DNA from: Acidobacteriaceae bacterium
GTDB taxonomy: Bacteria; Acidobacteriota; Terriglobia; Bryobacterales; Bryobacteraceae
DNA length: 8,671 nucleotides
Direction: 5' to 3'
Assembly (NCBI GenBank): GCA_019246575.1
Contig: JAFAQG010000698.1
Location: forward strand, 1 to 8,671
Part shown: piece by piece, positions 1 to 7,094 of the stretch
Numbering within the stretch: position 1 is the first letter of the stretch
Layout: every line of letters begins with the position of its first letter
Position numbers and translations under genes: made by a program
Notes under the pieces: generated by a model
What the model saw: the letters and a program-made list of their open reading frames with translations, nothing else
What the model was told of the DNA's origin: nothing
The model's database searches: none

Positions 1-1
1 C

Positions 2-919
<918 letters not shown>

Positions 920-991
920 GACGGATAAGAGTTTGTTGGGACCTATTTCGCAGGGAAGCCGCCTGGAAGCAGCGCGATCGTCATGAGTCCT

Positions 992-2341
992 CTAAATCGA
1001 TCCCACGGCACCGTCCTCGTGAAATGCCATCACGAAGGGCCGCGTACCCTGGAACGGGTATCGCTTCAGCGCCGCTTCACTGATGTCGACACCCAATCCC
1101 GGTTTCGTCGGCAAAGCGTATCGGCCGTCGATCATGCGCATCGCCGGGAATCCCATCAGATCTTCCCAGACGCGATTCTTCTCGCCGGCCTCGACGAACC
1201 CGCAGATCTCCTGAGCCAGGAAATTGGGACCCGCGGCGTCCACGTGCAGACTGGCGATTCCACCAATCGGCCCTTCGCAGGCATGCGGCGCCATACGAAC
1301 TCCGGACGGTTCCGCAGTAGCCGACACCTTCCACAGCGCGCTTACGCCGCCCACATGCGCGATATCCGGCTGCAGAACATCGACGACACCCATGTCAATC
1401 AATTCTGCATATCCATAGGAAGCAATCAGGCGTTCACCGGTCGCTATCGGCGTCGTGGAATGGCGCACGGCGCGAGCCATCGCCCTCACGTTTTCCGGAG
1501 GGCAGATCTCTTCAGCAAAGAGAAGATGCAGCGGCTCAATCTCGCGCAGAATAATGGCCGCCACCGTCGGACTCGGGCGCGCGTGAAAGTCGACGGCGAA
1601 GTCCAGATCTGGTCCGAGCCCCTCGCGCAACATTTCCATGTGCGCCACGGCGCGCCTGATTTTGGCGTTCGTTTCCACGCACTCCAGCAAATCTGGTAGC
1701 TGGAACTTCAAGGCGGTTACTCCCGCGGCCTTTGTTTTGTCGCGAAGCTCCTTCGCCTCAGCCAGCGTCCATGCATCCGCATGATAGTACCCGCGTACGC
1801 CACGCGGATCGATCGGACCGCCCAGCATCTCGTACACGGGCATCCCCATGACCTTGCCCCGTATGTCCCAGAGCGCCTGGTCGATGCCCGAAATCGCGGA
1901 TCCCAGCACGGGGCCGCCGCGGTAGAAGCTGCCGATATACATCGTCTGATAGAGATGCTCGACTTGCATGGGATCGCTGCCGATGATGAGATCCTTCAGA
2001 TCCATCACGCAGGCCATTGCGGCGGTGGCCTTGCCTTCGAGCGTGGCTTCGCCCCAACCCGTTACGCCCTGGTTAGTTTCGACCTTGACGAAAACATAAG
2101 GCCGATCGGCCTGCGCGATTCGCTCATCGAGTGTTACTCCGAAAACGCGCATGTTCGTGACCCGCAGTTTCGATCCCACAGCGCGAAAAGCGGAGGCACC
2201 GGGCGGTTTATCCTTCGCTGTCACAACCTGGGGCGCGCATCCGCAGTTGAGCAGCGGCGATGGATGCAGTGCCCGCCGGCCAGGAGCGCCGGTTAGAACG
2301 CCGGCGCCCGCCAGCGCGCTCAGAATGTCCCGTCGCTTCAT
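992..2341 (-). CDS. Exported enolase-superfamily sugar-acid dehydratase, D-galactonate dehydratase-like
   Basis: This 449-residue protein belongs to the mandelate racemase/muconate lactonizing branch of the enolase superfamily and resembles E. coli D-galactonate dehydratase (DgoD) along its length. Such enzymes use Mg2+ to abstract the proton alpha to a carboxylate and dehydrate aldonic or uronic acids. The capping domain is about residues 60-180 (FYRGGP, ALWDIRGK) and the barrel about 180-420. Metal ligands Asp251, Glu277 and Glu303 (TGER) are present, as are His253 in DFHAR and the Asp326 (QPD) / His353 (APH) dyad. The Pro of the usual EEP motif is Ile (EEIC). It is about 65 residues longer than DgoD because of an N-terminal MKRRDIL leader with a hydrophobic stretch, which looks like a twin-arginine export signal. 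The ATG overlaps the upstream stop as ATGA and has AGGAG five bases before it, which fixes the start. It is last of three coupled genes. Dehydratase fold and chemistry are well supported; the substrate (galactonate, gluconate, uronate or other) is not. Confidence 0.9.
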   Translation of the reverse strand: MKRRDILSALAGAGVLTGAPGRRALHPSPLLNCGCAPQVVTAKDKPPGASAFRAVGSKLRVTNMRVFGVTLDERIAQADRPYVFVKVETNQGVTGWGEATLEGKATAAMACVMDLKDLIIGSDPMQVEHLYQTMYIGSFYRGGPVLGSAISGIDQALWDIRGKVMGMPVYEMLGGPIDPRGVRGYYHADAWTLAEAKELRDKTKAAGVTALKFQLPDLLECVETNAKIRRAVAHMEMLREGLGPDLDFAVDFHARPSPTVAAIILREIEPLHLLFAEEICPPENVRAMARAVRHSTTPIATGERLIASYGYAELIDMGVVDVLQPDIAHVGGVSALWKVSATAEPSGVRMAPHACEGPIGGIASLHVDAAGPNFLAQEICGFVEAGEKNRVWEDLMGFPAMRMIDGRYALPTKPGLGVDISEAALKRYPFQGTRPFVMAFHEDGAVGSI

Positions 2342-3477
2342 ATGCGCTCCTCACTCCAGGCGTCGAGCGCCTTCTCGTTCACTTCAAATCCCAGGCCGGG
2401 ACGATTGACCAAAGAGAAAAATCCTTTGTCCCCGGTCTCCTTCAATCCCGAGGTAATCTCTGCCCGCATGGCGGCGTCGCGATCGGAAGCGGGCACTGGA
2501 ATCTGCTGGGCGTAGGCGTAGAGGAGCGAGGCGTTCAGATGAACGCCGGCCATCGAGCCGATCGGGCCTCCATTGTGGAAGGGCGCGATCCCCACATAGT
2601 GAGTCTCAGCAAGAGCGGCGAGACGTTTGATTTTCGGCAAGCTGTTCAGAGCCAGGTTGGGGCGTACTATATTGACCGAGCCGCTGGCCAACAGGGTCTG
2701 GAACGCGATTAGATCAGTGATGTTCCGGCCGACGCCGATCGGCATCACTGATTCGTCCACAATCTTCGCCAGTGAATCGGGGCTTGTCGCCGCCGTCGGC
2801 TCGTCGAACCAAATAGGGTGAGACGGTTCCAGTGCAACCGCGATAGTTGCGGCATCTCCCGGCGTCATCGCGCCCGCGGCGTCGAGAACCCATTCGGCGG
2901 AAGGGCCAGCGAGAGCCTGCATGGCGGCATACTGCCTTCTTACAAGGTCGACGTAAGCGCGAAGCGGAATCATCGCGTCCCGGAGCGGAGCGGCAGTCGT
3001 GAAAGCCTGAATTCCCTGGCGTTTGGCGCGTTCGAGCGATGGAGCGGAGTCCTCGGGCCCTGTACCTTCGAGATGACCGAGCAGGCGCGCCTTGTACCGA
3101 ACGGGACCGCCCAGATACTGATAGATCGGTACGTTCTTGGCGCGGCTCACGACCTCCAGCATCGCGTTGTTGACGGCCGCCTCGAGTGCGGGTGTGCGGC
3201 CGAGGGCCGAGCGAATGAATTCGGACTCGGTGGCGCGCCGGCCCACCACCTCTGCGCGCGCCGCCATAATTTCCGCGGCTGTTGCGGGCCCACCTTCTCC
3301 ATAGCCCGATACGCCTCCTTGTGACTGAAGCCGCACGACCGTGTAGCGGCGGTTCGAAACCGGCTCTTTTACACGCCATGCCCGGAATTGCGCAATCTTC
3401 AGGGCGTGATCTTCAGCGACCGCGGGAGCGAACATGACGGAACTCGCGGTGCGCAGCTTACGCGTTGTGGTTCTCAT
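2338..3477 (-). CDS. Divergent enolase-superfamily protein with degraded active site (possible pseudoenzyme)
   Basis: Starting at the ATG at 3477, which overlaps the upstream stop as ATGA, the protein has 379 residues; a longer open frame to 3531 lies inside the preceding gene and is unlikely to be used. The leader is basic with a short hydrophobic run ending AVA near residue 21, a weak possible signal peptide. The mandelate racemase-type fold is recognisable: capping-domain GYGEGGPA, YQYLGGPVRYKA, barrel motif WFDEPTA, and the C-terminal NRPGLGFEVNE. Active-site positions are badly changed compared with the neighbour. The lysine strand reads AFTTAAPL, without Lys. Asp199 remains but the next His is lost (DAAG). 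The second ligand is Asp225 instead of Glu, the third is Arg251 instead of Glu (VGRN), and the dyad Asp is Asn274. The His near APFH is displaced by one residue. Ordinary Mg2+ enolisation therefore looks unlikely. It could be a partner or ligand-binding subunit for the downstream dehydratase, or an enzyme with altered chemistry. Fold confidence is high; function is unknown. Confidence 0.85.
   Translation of the reverse strand: MRTTTRKLRTASSVMFAPAVAEDHALKIAQFRAWRVKEPVSNRRYTVVRLQSQGGVSGYGEGGPATAAEIMAARAEVVGRRATESEFIRSALGRTPALEAAVNNAMLEVVSRAKNVPIYQYLGGPVRYKARLLGHLEGTGPEDSAPSLERAKRQGIQAFTTAAPLRDAMIPLRAYVDLVRRQYAAMQALAGPSAEWVLDAAGAMTPGDAATIAVALEPSHPIWFDEPTAATSPDSLAKIVDESVMPIGVGRNITDLIAFQTLLASGSVNIVRPNLALNSLPKIKRLAALAETHYVGIAPFHNGGPIGSMAGVHLNASLLYAYAQQIPVPASDRDAAMRAEITSGLKETGDKGFFSLVNRPGLGFEVNEKALDAWSEERI
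2347..2351 (-). promoter_or_regulatory. Ribosome binding site AGGAG for the galactonate dehydratase-like gene
   Basis: AGGAG lies within the last codons of the upstream enolase-like gene, five bases before the ATG at 2341. Together with the ATGA overlap it indicates translational coupling with possible independent ribosome entry. The previous junction (3477) has no comparable site and probably depends on re-initiation. Confidence 0.7.
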
Positions 3478-4412
3478 TTGATATAGGGATCCATGTTTTC
3501 CGAACAGCAGGGCTTCTGTACAGGCTTGCACACCATGACTTCGGTCCGTGTGCCGTCGTTGTCATAAAGCTGCAGCAGCCATCGGCCGTCGCGAGGGTGG
3601 ATAGCGGGTTCTTTCGGAGGCTTATAGCCGCGACCCACAACCGTTTTGTAGACACCCTGAATGTCTAGAGTGCCTACGCAGACGTGATGCCAAACGCCGA
3701 GTTGTTGCGGTGTTGGCGGACCGTCGTGCTGGACCATGTACTCGATCCAGTTATCGCCATCGGGAGTAAGGTAAGAGATCCAGTCGAGGCGATCGTCACG
3801 AGAACCACCCTGCCAAAGAAAGCGAAAACGCAGAATGTCTTTATAGAACTTGTCCTGCTCCGGCGGGCTCTTTACGTGCACGCCGACGTGCAGGATATGG
3901 TCGGAAATACGCCGGTCGGAGATCCCTGTGCGGCGATACCTCGATTGAAGGGAACCCTCGAGATACTCGACAAACTCGATGTTGTGGCCCTCCGGGTCCT
4001 TGACGACAAGGCTGTAATTGCCGTCTGAATCCTTTGGAACGCGTGAAGGCACGGACACACCTTTCCCGGCGAGGTAATCGCGCAATTTCCGCGCGTCCGC
4101 GGTCTCGAAGCCGATCTGGATCAGTTTGTCGTCCGATGGGTTTTCAAGCGTGGGGGCAACTTCGATGTACTGCTCGTCATTCACCTTGAACACTGATAAT
4201 TCGGCGGCGCCGGAGATTGTTCGTCTGTGGCGGAATACCTCGTCATACCCGAGGACTCCCGAGTAGAACCGGCGAGCCTCCTCAAGGTTGTCCGTCTTCA
4301 CGACGAAATTCGCGATCTTCGTGATCGGCGGTCTTGGCGCGGTTGCCGCGGTTGAAGGCAGGACTCCAAACATTATGGGGATCAGAACGACGAGCGCGCG
4401 GGTCAAAACCAT
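3474..4412 (-). CDS. Exported two-domain VOC-superfamily protein (glyoxalase/extradiol-dioxygenase fold)
   Basis: The protein has two vicinal-oxygen-chelate modules. With the start at 4412 it has 312 residues, module 1 at about 30-152 and module 2 at about 169-298. Module 1 has typical VOC features (EEARRFYSGVLGY, KDPEGHNIEFVEYL) but no His at the usual first-strand ligand position. Module 2 shows His175 (LHVGVHVK), His242/243 (WHHVCV) and Glu291 (TRTEVMV), which fits a two-His-one-Glu metal site; metal in the C-terminal module only is the pattern of type I extradiol dioxygenases. Residues 1-25 form a clear signal peptide (one Arg, a hydrophobic run to FGVLP, then TAATA). Starts at 4415, 4436 (ATG) or 4520 (GTG) are open; I prefer 4412/4415 because GAGGA lies just upstream and the signal peptide is ideal. 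It is first gene of the operon; its stop overlaps the next ATG. The tail ends with a CC pair. Reaction and substrate are unknown; a lyase, epimerase or dioxygenase role is possible. Confidence 0.82.
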   Translation of the reverse strand: MVLTRALVVLIPIMFGVLPSTAATAPRPPITKIANFVVKTDNLEEARRFYSGVLGYDEVFRHRRTISGAAELSVFKVNDEQYIEVAPTLENPSDDKLIQIGFETADARKLRDYLAGKGVSVPSRVPKDSDGNYSLVVKDPEGHNIEFVEYLEGSLQSRYRRTGISDRRISDHILHVGVHVKSPPEQDKFYKDILRFRFLWQGGSRDDRLDWISYLTPDGDNWIEYMVQHDGPPTPQQLGVWHHVCVGTLDIQGVYKTVVGRGYKPPKEPAIHPRDGRWLLQLYDNDGTRTEVMVCKPVQKPCCSENMDPYIK

Positions 4413-4415
4413 CAT

Positions 4416-4420
4416 TCCTC
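4416..4420 (-). promoter_or_regulatory. Shine-Dalgarno-like GAGGA before the VOC gene
   Basis: On the minus strand GAGGA is immediately followed by two consecutive ATG codons (4415 and 4412). The distance to the second ATG is short (3 bases), so the site is imperfect, but it is the only purine-rich match close to any candidate start. The ATG at 4436 has only AGGGA 14 bases away. It favours the short form of the protein. Confidence 0.4.
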
Positions 4421-4522
4421 GTAAATGCTCAACCATCGTATATCGGTCAATCCCTGGCGGAGTCGCAGGCACCGGACCGCCGCGCGTCCCTTGCAGCGCC
4501 TGTGCTAGAAACATATACACGA

Positions 4523-4547
4523 AGCTTGAACATTCGAATTCAAAGCT
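4523..4547. promoter_or_regulatory. Imperfect inverted repeat overlapping the promoter, candidate operator
   Basis: AGCTTGAA (4523-4530) pairs with TTCAAAGCT (4539-4547) with one bulged A, around an 8-base centre that contains TTCGAA. It covers the -35 box of the rightward gene and lies upstream of the leftward operon, so one regulator bound here could control both. No regulator gene is visible in the window. A short palindrome can arise by chance, so confidence is modest. Confidence 0.35.
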
Positions 4548-4554
4548 CTATAGT
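4526..4554 (+). promoter_or_regulatory. Sigma70-type promoter for the glycoside-hydrolase-like gene, nearly leaderless
   Basis: TTGAAC (4526-4531) and TATAGT (4549-4554) are separated by exactly 17 bases, matching consensus at 4 of 6 and 5 of 6 positions. A start about 7 bases after the -10 box would fall near 4561, only about 5 bases before the ATG at 4566. No Shine-Dalgarno sequence is present before that ATG, so the mRNA would be leaderless or nearly so. The elements are read from sequence; the start site is inferred. Confidence 0.5.
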
Positions 4555-4565
4555 TCATCCATACA

Positions 4566-6836
4566 ATGAACCTGCGAATCTCCGCGATGTTTCTCCTGCC
4601 GAGTTTGGCGATCAGCCCTGCTCTGCGCGCCCAATCCGTCTTTCACGATAGCGATGCGGCGCAGGTATCCTTCGCCTCAGCCGAAATCGGCTGGGCTCTT
4701 GGACCGCAACGAGCCAAACCGGACCGCAGCATGCGAGAACTGGCCTCCGACAACAGTTCGCTTCGCTTCGCAATTGCCGCCGGCGCGGGAGAATCGAAAG
4801 CTCTTGCGCAGACGCTGCGAGTCGCTCCGGTGAATACTACCGGGCCGCAGTCTTACGCGATCCGCCGCAGAGAGACGGGCGGCCAGGTCACGATCGCCGT
4901 GCTCGGCGCGGATCCAGTAGGCGCAATGTACGGAGGCCTCGATGTGGCCGACGCCATCCGCATGGGCACGATCGCTAAGACCGGGGATTCCGACCACTCT
5001 CCGCACATTGCGCAGCGCGGAATCAAATTCAACATCCCGCTGGACCGCCGCACCCCAACGTATTCCGATAGCAGCGACTCGGCACAGGCGAATATCCCCG
5101 AAATGTGGAGCATGGACTTCCGGCGGGAATTCCTTGACGAAATGGCACGGCAGCGGTTCAACGTGCTTTCTCTCTGGAATCTGCACCCCTTCTCTTCAAT
5201 CGTAAAAGTCCCTGAATATCCAGACATCGCGCTCAACGATGTTTGGGGCAATCGCGAACCGTTCGATCTAAAGTTCGACATGAACAGCAAGGTCATGTCT
5301 CAGCCCTTCAAGCTCGGCCAGGTTGCAATGGTCAACCATATGACCATCGACGACAAGATCCGTTTTTGGCGAGAGGTGATGCAGTACGCGAAAGATCGCG
5401 GTATTGACGTTTACTGGTTCACCTGGAACATCTTCGTCTGGGGCACGGAGGGTAAGCACGGCCTGACGGAGGACGGAAATAATCCGGAGACGGTGGCTTA
5501 CTTCCGCGCGAGCGTGCGCGAAACTGTGAGAACTTATCCACTGCTAGCGGGCATCGGGATTACTGCGGGCGAGAACATGAACAGTGCGCGGGGACCGTTC
5601 GATCACGAGGAGTGGTTGTGGAAGACATACGGCGAAGGCATTCGCGACGGGCTAAAGGATCAGCCCAACCGGCAGTTTCGCCTGATTCACCGGTATCACC
5701 AGACGTCGCAGGCAAAATCGATCGAAGCCTTCAAAGATTATCCGGGCCCGTTCGATTTCAGCTTCAAGTACTCGGTGGCGCACATGTATTCCGAGCCGAA
5801 TCCGCCGTTCATCGAGCCTGTGCTGACGGAAATGCCCAAGAATCTTCGCACTTGGCTGGAGGTGAGAAACGACGATATCTACAGCTTTCGCTGGGGCGAC
5901 CCCGATTACGCTAGGACATATATAAAGGACATGCCCGGACCGGATCGTATATCGGGCTTTACGATGGGCCCCGACGGTTATACGTGGGGCCGCGAATTCA
6001 TCGACAAGGAACCGGAGAACCCGCGTCAACTCGTGATGCAGAAGCAATGGTACAGCTTCGCCCTGTGGGGCCGCCTCAGCTATGAGCCCAGCCTGCCGAA
6101 CTCATTTTTCGAACAGATGCTGGCCGCGCGCTTTCCTGGCGCACCGGCGAGCGAAATATACGGCGCAGTAGCGGCGGCTTCGAAAACGATGCCGCTGGTG
6201 ACGCGTTTCTTCTGGCGCGACCTCGATTTCAAATGGTTTCCGGAAGGCAATATCCAAAAAGGGCACGGCACGGGATTCTTCACAGTGGGAGATTTCATCG
6301 AAGGTCAGACGATGCCCGGAAGCGGCATTCTCAACATTCGGCAGTGGCGAACGCGCTTGCTCAAGCGAGCGAAGATGGACGGGATCACACCGCTTGAGGT
6401 AGCAGGGGAATTGCAAAACAACGCCGCGGTGGCGCACCGGCTGGTGGAAGAAGTCAGGCCAGCCGAGCGAAAGAACAAAGAACTTCGCCTTACGCTCGGA
6501 GATGCGGAGGCTATGGCGGATCTCGGCGATTATTACGCCGAAAAGATTCTCGCGGCGTGCGACCTCGCGCTCTTCGACAACGGCGGAAACGCCGAAGAAC
6601 AGAGGTCAGCGGTCCGGCATCTCGAGGCCGCGCTCGCTCACTGGAAGGCCTATGCGAGCGTGGCGACCAGTCAGTACAAACCGCAGTACCTAGGTCGCCT
6701 GACCCGGGTTGTGGATCTGAATGCCCTGACCGCCTCCGCGGCGGCTGACATCGATGTTGCCCGGCAGTGGCATCCGGGAACCATCGCAGATGATGGAGAG
6801 GGCCCCGTCGTAGGGGACACGAATTTCCGCAAATAG
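4566..6836 (+). CDS. Secreted alpha-glucuronidase-like glycoside hydrolase (distant GH67/GH115-type layout)
   Basis: This 756-residue protein has a signal peptide (MNLRISAMFLLPSLAISPAL, cleavage likely at RAQS near residue 24). Residues 25-150 resemble the N-terminal alpha/beta domain of alpha-glucuronidases and hexosaminidases, with GAMYGGLDVADAI in place of the usual GxxYG motif. A probable catalytic (beta/alpha)8 barrel follows at about 150-480 (QRGIKFNIPLD, FNVLSLWNLHPF, DVYWFTWNIF, GIGITAGENM, RLIHRYH). Candidate catalytic acids are Glu336 (AGEN) and Glu432 (WLEVRNDD), with Asp436/437 nearby; this is inference because I cannot align it to a characterised member. The rest (500-735) is mostly helical, including a stretch rich in Ala, Glu and Arg, and I see no carbohydrate-binding module. 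Family members remove glucuronic or methylglucuronic acid from xylan, which suits the neighbouring esterase and sugar-acid dehydratase. The ATG at 4566 starts the signal peptide; the next ATG (4587) would remove its basic end. It is transcribed divergently from the operon. Export is well supported; family and activity are moderate. Confidence 0.78.
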   Translation: MNLRISAMFLLPSLAISPALRAQSVFHDSDAAQVSFASAEIGWALGPQRAKPDRSMRELASDNSSLRFAIAAGAGESKALAQTLRVAPVNTTGPQSYAIRRRETGGQVTIAVLGADPVGAMYGGLDVADAIRMGTIAKTGDSDHSPHIAQRGIKFNIPLDRRTPTYSDSSDSAQANIPEMWSMDFRREFLDEMARQRFNVLSLWNLHPFSSIVKVPEYPDIALNDVWGNREPFDLKFDMNSKVMSQPFKLGQVAMVNHMTIDDKIRFWREVMQYAKDRGIDVYWFTWNIFVWGTEGKHGLTEDGNNPETVAYFRASVRETVRTYPLLAGIGITAGENMNSARGPFDHEEWLWKTYGEGIRDGLKDQPNRQFRLIHRYHQTSQAKSIEAFKDYPGPFDFSFKYSVAHMYSEPNPPFIEPVLTEMPKNLRTWLEVRNDDIYSFRWGDPDYARTYIKDMPGPDRISGFTMGPDGYTWGREFIDKEPENPRQLVMQKQWYSFALWGRLSYEPSLPNSFFEQMLAARFPGAPASEIYGAVAAASKTMPLVTRFFWRDLDFKWFPEGNIQKGHGTGFFTVGDFIEGQTMPGSGILNIRQWRTRLLKRAKMDGITPLEVAGELQNNAAVAHRLVEEVRPAERKNKELRLTLGDAEAMADLGDYYAEKILAACDLALFDNGGNAEEQRSAVRHLEAALAHWKAYASVATSQYKPQYLGRLTRVVDLNALTASAAADIDVARQWHPGTIADDGEGPVVGDTNFRK

Positions 6837-6871
6837 TGCCGCAGCGGACCGGTTAGTGGTAGCTCTTCTAC

Positions 6872-6888
6872 TGGAGACGAAATCTCCA
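6872..6888. other. Small stem-loop in the convergent intergenic region
   Basis: TGGAGA and TCTCCA form a perfect 6-base-pair stem around the loop CGAAA, 36 bases after the glycoside-hydrolase stop. The nearest T run (TTTTT) begins about 13 bases further on, so it is not a standard intrinsic terminator. It may stabilise an mRNA end. The rest of the 258-base gap (6837-7094) shows no convincing gene, RNA or promoter. Confidence 0.25.
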
Positions 6889-7094
6889 TGTGAATCAGCC
6901 GCTTTTTCCCCATAGTCCATGCTAGTCGGGCAGCGTAGAGGAATAACCTGCTCGCCGGCTTGAGGCCGATTAACAAATAGTAGGCCGTTTTGCGCGATCT
7001 ATGCGGGGCGAGAGCATCAGATCGGCGAGAAGCGCGTTTTACGGCAAGTTGACGTGGTGTTGCCAGATCGATAGGGACTTGACAGGACCGGTTT

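Noticed and set aside
920..991. Search for a bidirectional terminator between the convergent esterase and dehydratase genes.
   Set aside because: No GC-rich stem followed by a T run was found on either strand.
3478..3531. Extended start (3531) of the divergent enolase-like gene.
   Set aside because: It lies within the last codons of the VOC gene, and the ATGA overlap at 3474-3477 gives a far more natural start.
4413..4520. Longer start of the VOC protein at GTG 4520 or ATG 4436.
   Set aside because: The extra residues rich in Gly and Pro would precede the signal peptide, and no ribosome binding site supports them. The 4436 start remains possible.
4514..4543. Possible leftward promoter TTGAAT (4543-4538) with TGTATA or TATATG near 4519-4513.
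   Set aside because: The -10 matches are poor at acceptable spacing (18) and the better match needs 20 bases, so no promoter was called for the operon.
7079..7084. Perfect -35 hexamer TTGACA upstream of the permease stop region.
   Set aside because: No -10 box lies 16-18 bases downstream (GACCGC at the right distance), and a rightward promoter there would read antisense into the permease.
6846..7093. The 9-base direct repeat GGACCGGTT at 6846-6854 and 7085-7093 brackets almost the whole intergenic gap, like a target-site duplication.
   Set aside because: The sequence just inside the repeats has no terminal inverted repeats and no transposase remnant, and a 9-base match within about 250 bases is not rare enough by itself.
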